46,057 bases of DNA from Phlegmacium glaucopus (GCA_015039465.1 MU130719.1:1-46057), one strand, 5' to 3'. Positions 32,985 to 44,902 are shown, numbered from the stretch's first letter. A program made the numbers and translations. Notes: generated from the letters alone by a model not told the origin.

Positions 32985-34670
32985 AGCCAAATTTCGGCAC
33001 CTCCGCTGAGTTTGAAATACAAATTACAATTCCTCATACTCCCCAGCTGATATCACTCCAGACTCGAACTCTAAACTACTAAAGCTAAAGGCTCAGCGCT
33101 CAGGTCAAAGATTCCAAGATGTCGCTCGCGTCTTCAATGCTGTTGCACGAGGCGATCTTTTTCAAAAAATTACGGTCCCCATTCAGGGTGTGGTCGTGGT
33201 TCGACTCAAGGACGTCATCAATACCATGGTATATTCGTTATTGCTTTCATTGATCCATGTCCTAAACCATCTCTAGATAGACAAACTAGGACAATTTGCA
33301 AAGGAAGTCACTCGTGTATCTCAAGACGTCGGAACTGAAGGATACGCACCGATCGATCAAGGGACATCTGACTTATCACACTGAACAGAAAACTTGGTGG
33401 ACAAGCTCTTGTTCTCGACGTCGAAGGCACATATCGAAAATTGACAGCGGTAGTCAACAAATTGGCAACAAATTTAACATCCCAAGTTCGCAACCTACTC
33501 GTTATATATGTCGACGTCGAAGGCACATGGGGAATGAATATAACATCTCAAAGTTCGCAACTTACTCGTGATACATCTATACTCCACTAACCATTTTATT
33601 GTTCACTAGGTACGATCTATAGCGAAGGTGACCGTATGTGTTTGTGTTTTGCATGACAGTCTTGATGAAAACCTTTCTTTCTATAGGTCGATCAAATGTC
33701 TTCCTCCTCTTACAGATTGCTTATAGATCAAGTGCGGCCATTCACAGTTGTCACGACCGCCGTCGGCCCGTCGCTAAGGGTGATTTGACACAGAAGATTG
33801 AGATATCCGTCGAGGGTGAAATGTCAACATTGAAAGGTATTTTTCTTCTTCACTGAATTATGGACTATTCCAACTATCATGCTTTGTAGGAACCGTCATT
33901 TCCATGGTGGACCAGTTGTCAGTATTTGCTTCTGAAGCGACGAGGGTAGCATTGGAAGTCGGAACGCAAGGGTGTATTGGGAGGTCAAGCAAGAGTCGAA
34001 GGTGTGCAAGGAATCTGGGTTGATTTGACCAGGAACGTCAACGTATGTCGCTTCATTCCACCTTTTCATTGTCATTGTATGATAATCTTCGACAGAAAAT
34101 GGCTTCGAATTTGACGATCAAGCGCGATCCATCTCAGAAGTTACGAAAGCCTTAGATGACTGGCAAGCTCGTCAATGCTGATGTTCAAGGAAAGATGCTT
34201 GACTTGAAGATGACTGTTAACTCCATGGTCGCTCAGTCGAGCACACTGGCTAACGACGTCACTCGAGTCAGTTTGGAGTTTGGGTGGACAGGCGTTTGTA
34301 CCTGATGTTCAGGGAACGTGGAAGGTCGGTGATTTCCAGTTCTCTTTTTCCTAATAACCTGATCTTGTGACCCAAGCCATTGCTGGTGGTGGTTTGACGA
34401 AGAAGATTGATGTTGATGTCTGGAGAGATCTTGGAATGACAGAGAGTTTGAGTGTTTTCGCTGATAAAGTCACTCGTGTGGTTAGAAAAGTAGGGATGGA
34501 AGGTCGGTTGGGTGGTCAGGCCAGGGTCACGAATGTTGGTGGGATGTGGAAGGATTTGACGGATAATGTCAACGTAATAGCTAACAACGTATGTTTTCCT
34601 TCGTTTGTTGTTAAAAGGCTGATTTACATTCTTTTTTTCAGTTGACGTTACAAATGCGAATCATAGCCGT
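32985..34670 (+). pseudogene. Nik1-type histidine kinase HAMP-array fragment 2
   Basis: Longest kinase remnant. Pieces in order are PNFGTSAEFEIQITIPHTPQ and LISLQTRTLNY (32987-33080, followed by stops), DVARVFNAVARGDLFQKI (33116) and GVVVVRLKDVINTM. After an intron come DKLGQFAKEVTRVSQDVGTEG pieces (33279), KGDLTQKIEISVEGEMSTLK (33775), VISMVDQLSVFASEATRV (33896), MTVNSMVAQSSTLANDVTRV (34210), GGLTKKIDVDV (34391), LGGQARVTNVGGMWKDLTDN (34508) and, after an intron, LTLQMRIIAV (34642). It corresponds to five or so HAMP units, the family's N-terminal array, with stops and frameshifts. Kinase, ATPase and receiver domains are absent. It sits between copies C and D, inside an inverted repeat. Confidence 0.85.
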
Positions 34671-35126
34671 TTTACTATATACTCTATGTACCACTGGAGG
34701 TACGGGATCCAGATTCGACTCCTAGACCAGGATACTTACTACCCAGTCCCTTGATAGAGTCTCGTCCCCATCCGTTACGGTGAACTGAAGGCAATATTAT
34801 GATACTGGATAGTTAAATATACACCGCCACTGTTAAGAAGAAGTCTGCAAGAGATGATATGGGATAAGCACTCGGAGGTATGTTATCACAGGATCATTGT
34901 CTCTCCGCTCTCTGCTCCCAGCTCCTCTATATAAACCCTACATTAGAGCGACCCAGCGCCAAACGGGAATTATTCATGATCGATATGAGTCGGCGTGAAT
35001 GAGGTTGTTGGTGGTGGCCAATTTTCCAGACGATTTTGAGTTCTCAGTATTGGTCTTTACAACCTGGGCCCGCAAGATCGAACGGGGTGCGGGTTTAGCC
35101 GGTCGGCCTCGGATCTCGGACTTTGC

Positions 35127-35180
35127 ATAATTGTATTTCAAACTCAGCAGAAGTACCGAAATTTGGCTGCCCATCCGCCA
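35127..35180 (-). pseudogene. Tiny histidine kinase fragment in inverted orientation
   Basis: Minus-strand reading gives PNFGTSAEFEIQL, the same residues as the start of the 32985 fragment, at 35127-35165. It is part of the right inverted-repeat arm. Confidence 0.6.
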
Positions 35181-35338
35181 TCTTTCATTCTACCAAATGT
35201 CTCGAAATGTTAAAAAGTTGGAGTAACACGAACGACCCCATCCACCCACAACTGCATGTCCCTGGATCAACATTAAAATACAAGTCTTGGCGTTACAATG
35301 GATATGCAGATAAGTGAGCTCTCTATCGTAAGATATCT

Positions 35339-35392
35339 TTTCAACACTTGATCTGACGGAACTCGGATCTGCAGTGCTGAAGGCAACGGCCC
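35339..35392 (-). repeat. Inverted-repeat arm, outer block (right)
   Basis: Reverse complement of 32751-32803 with a few mismatches. The arms enclose about 2.5 kb that includes kinase fragment 2. Confidence 0.8.
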
Positions 35393-35676
35393 AGTATTGT
35401 TGGACAGTGCCCAGTAACCGGTAACCAGCGACCAATGACAGAAATTCAGCGGTGGGAATCGAGGCCGAGTCCAAGGGCTTAATGATTATATATTTGATTA
35501 CTATGGTATAGCATCTATTCGTAATGAAAGACAGAAATTATTTGAGTCAAGAATAGGACAATACGAGCTCTCAGCAAGCTGACCTCAATGAGATGCCTTT
35601 AATGATGGATGTTTTCGACCACGATGAGCCTTGACCACAGCATAACTACAAGGTCTGTTCTAGCTGTTCTACATGA

Positions 35677-36902
35677 TCATCTATCTGCCATCTCGATATC
35701 GTCGTTTAGGCGAATGCCAACATCATCGTCTCTGTCTATAATACCGACATCTCCCATTGAATTTAGATTGTTAGATGCAAAGTGCAAACTCCCGAGGGTC
35801 GATTCTATCATGGATTTCTCGTTGTGGAAAGACAATCCCATTGAGACCCGCACCAAGATAACTGTAGGTGTTATGCCCTAGATAGACCCATGTTATCAGT
35901 AAAATCAGAAGTAATGACTGATGTTGTAATTACATTGAGCATTTGGTGGATAAAAACAACGGTATCATAACCTTCGTCGGCAGCGTCCGTCGACACAATG
36001 CTCACTACGACCCGAACCAACTGGATTGAAAACAATACCATGCCAGATTCAATTAGCACGAATATGACAGTCCGAAGTTTGTTCCCCCCAGTGACGCCCA
36101 AAGTTTGGTCACGCAAGTCGGATTTGACTTGACGGTACACATTGAAGACCTTGAAGATGATTAAGCCTGTCACCAAAGCATTCACCGTCATGGACATAGT
36201 GACGCTCGCGACAGACAGCCAAAGTGCCCATTCAGGTGCCACAATTTGGTCCAAGAAAACGTCCTGTGAGCTGTTACTCGCTAGCCACATAGCTAGAGGC
36301 AAAAAATTGAAATTGGGCGAGTCAAATTAGATAGCTTCACTGACCTAAGAATACAACTGCTAAGATTGAAGGAATGATAACGACACGAATCTTGCAACCC
36401 CACATTATCCAGCAACGGTAGATCTTTAAGGTTTGCATGAATAAAGTACTAAATGATAGGCATAGTAGGTTTATACATACCAGGATAGATTGAGCCATGA
36501 AGTCGCAGCAACCAAATACTGTGCCTTCCACCAAAGAAAAATAGAGGAGTATTTTGACTGCTCCATTCCCAAACTGCGTAACTGAGAACGCAAAAAAAGT
36601 TAGTTATTGTTACCGATGGAATTGTTACTAACTCCATATGAAGCAAAGCGCAGCGGTAACTGAAGATAGAACATATAGAACACAGACAGCATAAAAAATG
36701 ATGTTTCTCCTCTTGTCGGTGCCTTCTTTCGATGTCCAGTCTTGTAAATACATGACGAATATGCCAGAATACACTCCTGGGACAGGTTGATATTAAACTT
36801 CTTTAGCAGGGGCCGTGAAAGTTGTAGAAAAACTATCTTACCGTAGAAAAAGCTTTCGAGACATATTCCAATGAAGTCGATGTCTTTAATATTTAGCTTC
36901 AT
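35677..36902 (-). CDS. Seven-helix membrane protein, cluster copy D
   Basis: Exons are 36842..36902, 36633..36776, 36481..36581, 36345..36423, 35934..36292 and 35677..35877 (314 aa). Exon 2 is 14 nt shorter than in the other copies, which shifts phase. The frame is kept only if exon 3 starts at the upstream AG (tctcag, 36582) instead of the AG 8 nt further on (36574). That splice gives FIW-ITQFGNGAVKIL, changing the loop after helix 2. Otherwise it is a frameshifted pseudogene. The rest is open: GTVFGCCDFMAQSIL, YRCWIMWGCKIRVVIIPS, VIFVLIESGMVLFSIQLVRV, tail SMIESTLGSLHFA. Start MKLNIKDIDFIG. Confidence 0.65.
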
Positions 36903-36947
36903 GACTTCGTATCTGTTGTAATGACCTATTGCATCTCTGACCGTTGC

Positions 36948-36955
36948 TTTATATA
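36948..36955 (-). promoter_or_regulatory. TATA box of copy D
   Basis: TATATAAA, 46 nt before the ATG at 36902, so the promoter is kept even though coding integrity is uncertain. Confidence 0.65.
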
Positions 36956-36959
36956 AGAG

Positions 36960-38563
36960 TACAGTGATTAAGATAAAGTGCGTGACAATCTTAACAAACT
37001 GTCGGCTGTCATAGTGATAATCTGATTTTCGATCAGGTAGGAATGTGTACCGCGTCGCCATGTATACATACTAACTAGAAGATGATTATGCAACCTGTCT
37101 TATTTTGGGCAACCGAGCCTTCCAAGGTAAGCCTGGCCCTCAGACTAGTTTCCATCATTGAAATCTGTCACCGAAAGGATGATCATGGTGATTATCATGC
37201 TATACTACTCTGATAGCAAGTGAACTACTGGCTTCCAGCTTTGGTATTAGAATTCGAACCCCCAATCACAACTTGAATCACAAAAACGACAGATTCAACG
37301 AACGGAACCTAATTTTTTTGTTGACGATGTTGGAGGAGTGACGCCCATGCCGTACTTGATGATATAGCAACCAAATAGCAGCCAGATTACAACACAGTTT
37401 TGTACATTGGATCTAGCAGAATAAAGGTGAGTTATTGACTTGTTTTCTTTCCTTTTCGACTCAGCTCACCTCTATTCAATGGATTCGAACGTCGAATCTA
37501 TCATACGTTTGAAGTGTCGCTTTTCTGATGATCAATACCTGATCAACGCTACCTTCTCGACCCCATCAATATGGGAAGATTAACAATGTTGATAGGTGCG
37601 GCAGACGACGAGATAAGGTTGTCATTGATTGTTGCCTTGAGCTGGCCTGACGCTTGGACATCTTTTGAAGGCCTTTTACGGCTTAGTATATGATAAGGGA
37701 GGGCAAAAATAATAAAGCGAAGATGCCGAAGACAATGAATTGAGTATTCGAAGAAGAAAGTTGAATATGATATATACCGCTTGTATGGCTGTCCTACTAG
37801 GTGCAAAATCACACAAGCGGTGGGTCTACGATGAAAGGCAGTAAGTTGATGGATACGTGCTAATGTGTGTTTGATCTAACCTTTCGCATTCAACCTTTCT
37901 TTCGTACTCAACCTTTCTGCGTATAATGTAGCGCAATCGTCTTGCAGGTGGGAGTTGAAGGTGGGTAAGAATGCTCTGAGTGCGAGAACTTCCGAGAAGA
38001 GAGTTTAGCTGACATGTAATACTTTTCAGCGGTGAGATGATAGAGGGTGGTGAGGAGAAGATACTAGGTTAAGTACCTCTGGGTCTCCAGTCACGCTTTT
38101 ATTCTTCACAGCCCTCGTCACCTCCATTCGCCATAAGACCCCGCTTTCCTCTGTCTTTTCGGTTTATCTAGCAAGTTGTCCAAGGTTGCGCCTGCAATGA
38201 ATCCCAGGCCTGAATAAGCCCATGATTGATTTGAGAGGTGAATTAGGTTGAAAAAAATGGGTTGGTGGTGGCCAATTCGCCAGAGATATGTTCGGACAGT
38301 ACTGTCCAGCTACCAACGACAGAGATTCAGTAGTGAGATTAAATACCAAGTCCTCAATGATTAAATACCAGGTAAGGAGTCTATTTGAAATCAAGGCAGA
38401 CAATTCTTGACTCAAGTTTAAGGTACCGCAGGCGATGAGGGTGACTAACTATGGTTCACGACAAATAGTAGCTGATCAAATCATTCCCACGCTTGACAGT
38501 TTTTAGGCGTTTATGTGCGATATCTACAATATCTACAATATCTAGTTCTAGCTGGCTATAGAA
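36960..38563. repeat. Q and R repeats of copy D plus 3' flank of copy E
   Basis: Q at 36960-37510, R at 37560-38240, then 3' flank with 'aatgaatcccaggcctgaataa' (38195) and 'gttggtggtggcca'. Only repeat-borne small frames are present. Confidence 0.6.
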
Positions 38564-39815
38564 TCATCTATCTACCATCTGGATATCGTCACTTAGTCGA
38601 AATCCAATTTCATCGTCCCTGTTCACGATATCGACATCTCCCGTTTCCGGAATTGGATTTGGATTGCTAGCTGCAAAGCGCAAACTCCCGACGGTCGATT
38701 CTACCATAGATTCCTTGTCGTAGAACGACAATCCCATTGATAGCCGCACAAAGATGATTGTAGGTGTTATACCCTAGACACACCCATGTTATTAGTAAAA
38801 TAAGAAGTAGCAATGACTGATGTTGCAATCACATTGAGCATTTGGTGGATATAACCGATGATATGAAAAGCTTGATCAGCAGCGTCTGTCCCCAAAAAAA
38901 TGGTAGACACGAGCCGAGCCAATTGGATAGAAAATAATATCATGCCAGATTCAATTAGCACGAATATGACAGTCCGAAATTTACTCCCGCCAGTGGAGCC
39001 CAAAGTTTGGTCGCCCGAGGCGGATTTGAATTCACGGTACACATTGAAGATCTTGAAGATGATTAAGCCCGTGACCAGAGCATTCACGGTCATGGACATA
39101 GCGACACTTGCCACAGCCAGCCAAATCCCCCAGCCACTTTGCGTAATTTCGAATTGGCCTGAAGGAATGTTCCGAATGTACGATGAGCCGTTACTCGCTA
39201 TCCACATAGCTAGAGGCAATGAATTGAGATTAGCCAGTCAATTAACATGGGTTGACTGACCTAAGAATACACATGCTAAGATTGAAGGAATGATAACGAC
39301 ACGGATATTGCAATCCCACACAATCCAGCAACGGTAGATCTTTGAAATTTGCATGAATAAAATAAATGATATGGATAGGTAGTTTATACATACTAGGATA
39401 GACTGGGCTATGAAATCACAGCAACCAAATATTGTGCATAGAAGAAAGGATATGTCGAGCAATGCCGTTGGATGCTGTAGAACAGAAAGCGTAAAAAAAG
39501 ATGGTTATTGTTATCGATGAAATTGACTAACTGAAGTTCTGAAATTTATTATATCAAGCACAACGATAACAAGAGATAGAGCATATAGAGCACACAGAGA
39601 GTATAAAAGGATGTGTTTCGTCTTGTTGGGGCCTTTTTCCGATGCCCACTGGTCTTGTAAATAGATGGCGAATATGCCAGAATATAGTCCTAGGACAGGT
39701 TAATATTATACTTCTTTAGTGGGGGCTGTGAAAGTTGTAGAAAAAATATCTTACCGCACAGAAGGCCTTCAAAACATAATCCGATAATGTAACCGTCTCT
39801 GAGATGTAGCTTCAT
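38564..39815 (-). CDS. Seven-helix membrane protein, cluster copy E
   Basis: Exons are 39755..39815, 39532..39689, 39394..39474, 39261..39339, 38833..39209 and 38564..38773 (321 aa). Exon 5 is 18 nt longer than in A because the loop between helices 4 and 5 is extended (YIRNIPSGQFEITQSGWGIW). One notable change is WIVWDCNIRV, where the others have Gly. Tail SMVESTVGSLRFAASNPN ends at the standard stop. Start MKLHLRDGYIIGLCFEGLLCG. No break seen. Confidence 0.85.
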
Positions 39816-39855
39816 CACTTTGTGTCTGTTGTCCTATCGCATCTCTGGCGCTTGC

Positions 39856-39863
39856 TTTATATA
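39856..39863 (-). promoter_or_regulatory. TATA box of copy E
   Basis: TATATAAA, 41 nt before the ATG at 39815. Confidence 0.65.
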
Positions 39864-39879
39864 AGAATATATCAAATAC

Positions 39880-40730
39880 AGTGACTGAGAAAAAAGCTTG
39901 AAGTTCGTGATGATCTTTCCAAACTGTCACTGTCATAATAATAATCCGATTTTTGATCAGGTATGTGTATCGCATCGCCCTGTATACAGGCTAACCGGTT
40001 TGAGGCAGGTAATGGCTATGCAACCTGCCTTATTTTGGGTAATCGAGTTTTCCAAGGTAAGTTTGGCCTCAGACTGGCTTCCATCATTGAAATCTGTCAC
40101 CAAAAACATGATCATAGTGATTATCAGATACTCTGATGGCAAGTGAGCTACTGGCTCCCAGTTTCCGACATACTTATATAAACTCACTCCTGTTATATTC
40201 GAACGCCCGTTTACAACTCGAATCACGAAAACGACAGATTCAAACGAAAGGAAGCTAAATTGTTCGTCGACGGTGTTGGAGGAGTACCGCTTGATGAACC
40301 TCGAAAGAGGTTGTTGTTGATATAGTAGCCAGACGACAACACGGTTGTTTCATTTGATCTAGGTGGACGAAGGGTGAGTTATTAAGTCGTTTTCTTTTCT
40401 TTTCTTTTCTTCATCAGCTCACCTCTATTCAATGGGTTCGAGCAACATCAAATCTATGATAGCTCTGAAATATCGCTTTTCTGATGATCAACACCTGATC
40501 CACACTACCCGGATCTCGACCCCATCAATCTGAGAAGATGAACAATGCTGAAGCAGAAGACGAGATAACGCCGTTATCTATTTGTTATCTATTGTGACCA
40601 GCCCTGAGCAACCAACGACAAAGATTCAGTAGTGGGAAGAAGAAAGTGCCTCAATGATTCAATATTTGACTATGGCGTCTATTCGAAACGAAAAGGACGG
40701 ACAGTAGAGTCATAACGCACTGCCCACGCG
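39880..40730. repeat. 5' flank (Q) upstream of copy E
   Basis: Stretch from 40201 to 40730 is almost the same as 45244-45765 upstream of copy F, the closest flank pair in the window. The pyrimidine tract is at 40390-40410. Confidence 0.7.
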
Positions 40731-40768
40731 ATCAGCGGATAGAGATTATTACTTATGTAATACGTGTT

Positions 40769-41363
40769 CTACTTGATAAATTTCCCAATACTATCTGTGC
40801 AAAGAGTAAGGACCGAAATTATAGTGTCGACTGGGTGGTCTTCTTGGTGTTGTTGTTGTGAAATCGAGGAGAGAATGGAGTGTGTATCTTCGGCACCACA
40901 TGATAGGATGATCAATGTACCGTCTGATTCATGAAAACCAGCTTCATTCGCTTTCGATCTGATGCGTTGGTGCATGAGCACGTTAGGTTCGAGAGCAATG
41001 TATCGTGATACCCGGGTCGGGTCAACGTATTGAATGCTATGTCCATGTCCTGCCGGAATACTTTCTCATTAACCATGGAGTGGGGAGGGGAAAAAGAGAA
41101 ATCAAACTCCAACCTGCACCTATATCAAGAACAGATCCGTACGCATTTGGTGTGATAAGATCAATCTTTACCTCTCTTCCAGCTTGATCTACACCATCCC
41201 CAATTGCTTCCCAAAGGTTGGCCATAAAAGCACGCGAAAGGGTTTGTGGTCTAAGCAGCAGGATCGGGTTACGAAATACATCTTTAAGGGTAGGCAATAG
41301 AGCAAACGCCGAGATCGCCAATCGTAGGTCCGTTAGCACACCGAGCGCATTGGAGAGCTTCAT
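40769..41363 (-). CDS. SAM-dependent methyltransferase, C-terminally truncated
   Basis: Class I methyltransferase N-terminal half. Exons 41114..41363 and 40769..41049, with a 64-nt intron inside the glycine loop, give 176 aa. The start is ATG at 41363 (MKLSNALGVLTDLRLAISAF). Then come LLRPQTLSRAFMANLWEAIG, REVKIDLITPNAYGSVLDIG, motif I LDIGAGHGHSIQYV and motif II YIALEPNVLMHQ, with the acidic residue expected to bind the SAM ribose. It reaches DTIISVLTLC (motif IV region) and then ends DSIGKFIK. Family members continue well beyond this point, so the substrate half is missing and the enzyme is probably inactive. The substrate is unknown. It lies between copies E and F. Confidence 0.65.
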
Positions 41364-41486
41364 TTGGTGGTCAACTGATAAGATATTTTTATCACAAAGG
41401 CTATGAAAGCGCGGCTTGACAATGCATTCCAGGCACATCGACTGAGTTCCTCAAGCTGACTAGGTTGTTCCCACGGTTGACCACAG

Positions 41487-41560
41487 TTGGAACTGAAGGT
41501 ATCTTGGGTGGACACGCGTTTTACCTAATGTTCAGAGAGTGTGAAGGTTGGATTTCAGCG
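41487..41560 (+). pseudogene. Short histidine kinase HAMP fragment
   Basis: Reads VGTEGILGGHAF followed by a degraded VQ/GMWKV-like end, matching the EGILGGQAFVPDVQG unit of kinase fragment 1. Confidence 0.55.
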
Positions 41561-42960
41561 CTATCTTTTTGCTCGCTTCTCGCAGTCTTTCTTGAGGCGG
41601 ACGAGACGCCGCGGTGCCACATGTGACATGGTCATTCAAACAGTTCTATGTAGGGATACATAGTCATCCCTGGTAAATTGAGTTGCCGCTTTGACAAGAA
41701 TTTCGGTGCTCAGGATCAGGGAACGGAAACTTAGGCGTATTTTCTCGCCATGTCGTCATAACCAGGGAAGCCTGCTTAGTATGTAACTCCAATCGGACCT
41801 TGAAAAATAAATATCAAATAATCACGACACAAAAAGATAAAGTAAATCCTCCGGAATGGTGAACCTTGATGACACCAATATGACCGTTAGCTTCCACCTA
41901 CAAAAAGGCTTCAATCAACTTAGAAAGTCCAAAGAACCGATGCTTACAACAATAACCCTCTCTTCGTCCGTCAACACTTTGTTCGCACCCGTGGACTCTT
42001 TCAGAGGCACAACCGACAAACGGCAAGTCACTTACAATAGGATCTTTAAATACTCCTTCAGCCTCTTTACCCTCCATATTGCGAGAAGATTGAAGCCGAC
42101 TTTGAACCCCCAGGGGTACAGAGTCCAATATATTTTCCACCCGCCATACATTCTCGAGGATAAAGTCTACCCTCTTCGTCCATCGGAAGGTGTTATGTGA
42201 AGTTTACAAACGATATTGTGCTGATATGAAGGGTAGATTGGGGAGTTCTTGGGTATGCCTGAACTTTCGGACCAAGTGGAAGATTCTGGGTTTGAAGATT
42301 CTGGGTTGGATTAAATGATAGTATATGATGATGCTTCTGATGAGTGAGAATCGGATGATTGGAACGATATGGTTATTAGGGCTACTGACAATCACCCCAT
42401 TGGACTTCCTGGGGTCCTCCTATCAGTCGTTGGTTCCTTGCAGATATCAGCTCTACTCGATGGATAACCACCACAGCTGGTCGACGTGCCATTCTCACCT
42501 ACCGCTTACAACATAGAGTACGCCAATATGTCGCATTGTACGTATAGCCAAAAACCAATTCACCGCCGTGTTGTTGTTGATGAGCTATGGATTTCCTAGC
42601 CGTATGCGTGCATGAAACAGTATGATTGCTTCATCTGCAGCTCAATAGAATGGAAGTCGGGATTTGCTACCGATAGGGTTCGGTTCGCCACGACAGGTGA
42701 TGTAGAATAATGTATTCCCTGTCACGAGGAGCTGGAGAATACATGCGGGGTGTGGTCCTTTAGAGGTTGAAAAGATGTCCCAGATCTCGAGAGCAATATT
42801 TCAAGCGTTTGGAATGACGACAAGATTTTCGGAAAGAAATACGAGTCCAGTAAGAATAATGAGGTGCTTCAAAGGGGAAAAGATGTGGGGAATCAAACTC
42901 AAGAAGTTTAAATTTGATGCATGGACTGACCATTTCCAGCATCGGCATTCAGTGTGTGAT
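41561..42960. other. Single-copy stretch without recognised genes
   Basis: Interrupts the repeat pattern between copies E and F. Besides the weak open frame at 41856-42200 and a short frame at 42775-42963 (MSQISRAIFQAFGMTTRFSE...), I see nothing that can be supported. Confidence 0.35.
41856..42200 (+). CDS. Weak open reading frame, 114 aa, unrecognised
   Basis: Starts MVNLDDTNMTVSFHLQKGFN and ends NPQGYRVQYIFHPPYILEDK plus a short tail. No homologue, domain or membrane segment is recognised. No splice sites extend it. It could be chance. Confidence 0.2.
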   Translation: MVNLDDTNMTVSFHLQKGFNQLRKSKEPMLTTITLSSSVNTLFAPVDSFRGTTDKRQVTYNRIFKYSFSLFTLHIARRLKPTLNPQGYRVQYIFHPPYILEDKVYPLRPSEGVM

Positions 42961-43634
42961 TAGTCTCTCCTGCCCTTCATCGTCTCCTACTTGTTTTCCT
43001 TCGTCATCTGCTGCAATGACCTCAACGGCCGCTCTAAGATGATCGTTGACGGTGCTCCAGAACTGAAGAACGAAAGCTAAGGGGCAGAACTCGGGTCAAG
43101 TCTTGACGTTTGGATGGGACATGATATAGACTTACCGCGATCCATTTCCCCATCCCAAATTCCACCCCTCTTCTTTATGGCGAGTACTACCTATGTAGAC
43201 GCGGACAAACTCGTTTCTTTGCGATAGATTGGATAAATTCAATCGTCGATATAATGACTATAAAATGACACAGTTGTGGAAGGATGAAGAGGTGGACCTG
43301 TTAAACTATAAGTGAGTTGTTCCCTTGTCTTTTTGACATAAGCGCCCTCGTCAGTCTTCTTCCGCCATGAGACCCGGTTTTCTCTATCTTTTCAGTCTAT
43401 CCAGAAAGGTCGGGCCTACAACTTGAATGAACCCCAGCTGAATAATATGACTTAAAATCTATGATTAATCTGAGTCGTGAATATATGTTGGTGCGGCCAA
43501 AGAGGATATCGTTGTTGAACGTCTGGATGTGTTGTAAAGGTGCGAAGTCTTTCCAGCGCTTGACCAGTCTTCACGCGATTATGTACCATATCTGCAAGAT
43601 GTACTGTCTACAGCTGCGTTTGGACTCTATATGA
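42961..43634. repeat. 3' flank unit of copy F
   Basis: Repeats parts of segment S (ctcaacggccgctct near 43020, also at 25457) and the usual 3' flank (ctcgtttctttgcgat at 43209, cgccatgagacccggtttt at 43364). Confidence 0.55.
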
Positions 43635-44867
43635 TCATCTATCTACCATCTGGATATCGTCACTTATTCGAACGCCAACTTCATCGTCTCTATTCACGGT
43701 ATCGACATCTCCCGTTTCTGGTACTGAATTTGGATTGCTAGCTGCAAAGCGCAGAGTCCCGACAGTAGATTCTATCATGGACTCCTGGTCGTGAAACGAT
43801 AATCCCATTGAGACCCGCACCAGGATGATTGTAGGTGTTATACCCTGGACAGGACCGTGTTATTAGCAAAGTAAGAAGTAACAATGAGTGACGTTGTAAT
43901 CACATTGAACATTTGGTGGATAACAACAATGATGATAAAAGCTTCATAGGCAGCGTCCGTTTGCAGAATGGTAACCACGAGTCGAGCCAATTGGATTGAA
44001 AACAGTAACATGCCAGATTCAATTACCACGAATATGACAGTCCGAATTTTGCTCCCAGCAGTGACGTCCAAAGTTTGGTCATCCGAGGCAGATTTGACTT
44101 CACGGTATACATTGAAGATCTTCAACACGATTAAGCCTGTCACCAGAGCATTCACAGTCATGGACATGGCGACGCTTGCCACAGTCAACCAATTCCCCCA
44201 GAGAGGTTCCATAACTTCGTCTGAGGAAATGTAAAGTGAACTGTTACCCACAAGCCACGTAGCTACAGGCAATGAATTGAAATTGGCAGTCAAATACGAT
44301 AGGTTGACTGACCTAAGAATGTGAATGCTAAGATTGAAGGAATGATCACCACACGGATATTGCAACCCCACACAATCCAGCAACGGTATATCTTTAAGAT
44401 TTGCATGAATAAAATAAATGATAGGCATAGTAGTTTACACATACTAGGATAAATTGAGCCATAAAATCGCAGCAACCAGATACTGTGCCTTGAATGAAAC
44501 TTATATGGAGTTCTACCCTTTGATTCTGCAAAAGAGAAAGTGTAAAAATGGATGGTTATTGTTGCCGATGGAATTGTTACTAACTGAAATTGGCACAGTT
44601 GCTATATCAACCACAACGTTGACAACAGATAGAACATATAGGGCACACAGAGCATAGAAAATGATATTTTTCTTCTTGGCGGTGCCTTCTTTCGATGTCC
44701 AGTGGTCTTGTAAATACATAGCGAATATGCCAGAATACAGTCCTGGGACAGGTTATTATTATACTTCTTTAGCAGTTGTAGAAAAAATATCTTGGTAGAT
44801 TCTTACCGTACAGAAAGCCTTCGAGGCAGAATCCGAGAATGTTAACGTCGTAAAGATTTAGCTTCAT
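43635..44867 (-). CDS. Seven-helix membrane protein, cluster copy F
   Basis: Exons are 44807..44867, 44585..44742, 44445..44525, 44313..44391, 43904..44262 and 43635..43844 (315 aa), with phases 1,0,0,1,0. Start MKLNLYDVNILGFCLEGFLYG. Exon 3 reads NQRVELHISFIQGTVSGCCD. The second loop differs most from the other copies, as throughout the family. Exon 5 has FVVIESGMLLFSIQLARLVV. The exon 6 acceptor is tccag rather than tctag. Tail SMIESTVGTLRFAASNPN ends at the same stop as copy E. No break seen. Confidence 0.85.
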
Positions 44868-44902
44868 GACTTTGTGTCTGTTATTGCATCTCTGACCCTT
44901 GC

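Noticed and set aside
33120..34670. A functional histidine kinase gene
   Set aside because: Stops, frameshifts, missing HAMP units and no catalytic domains.
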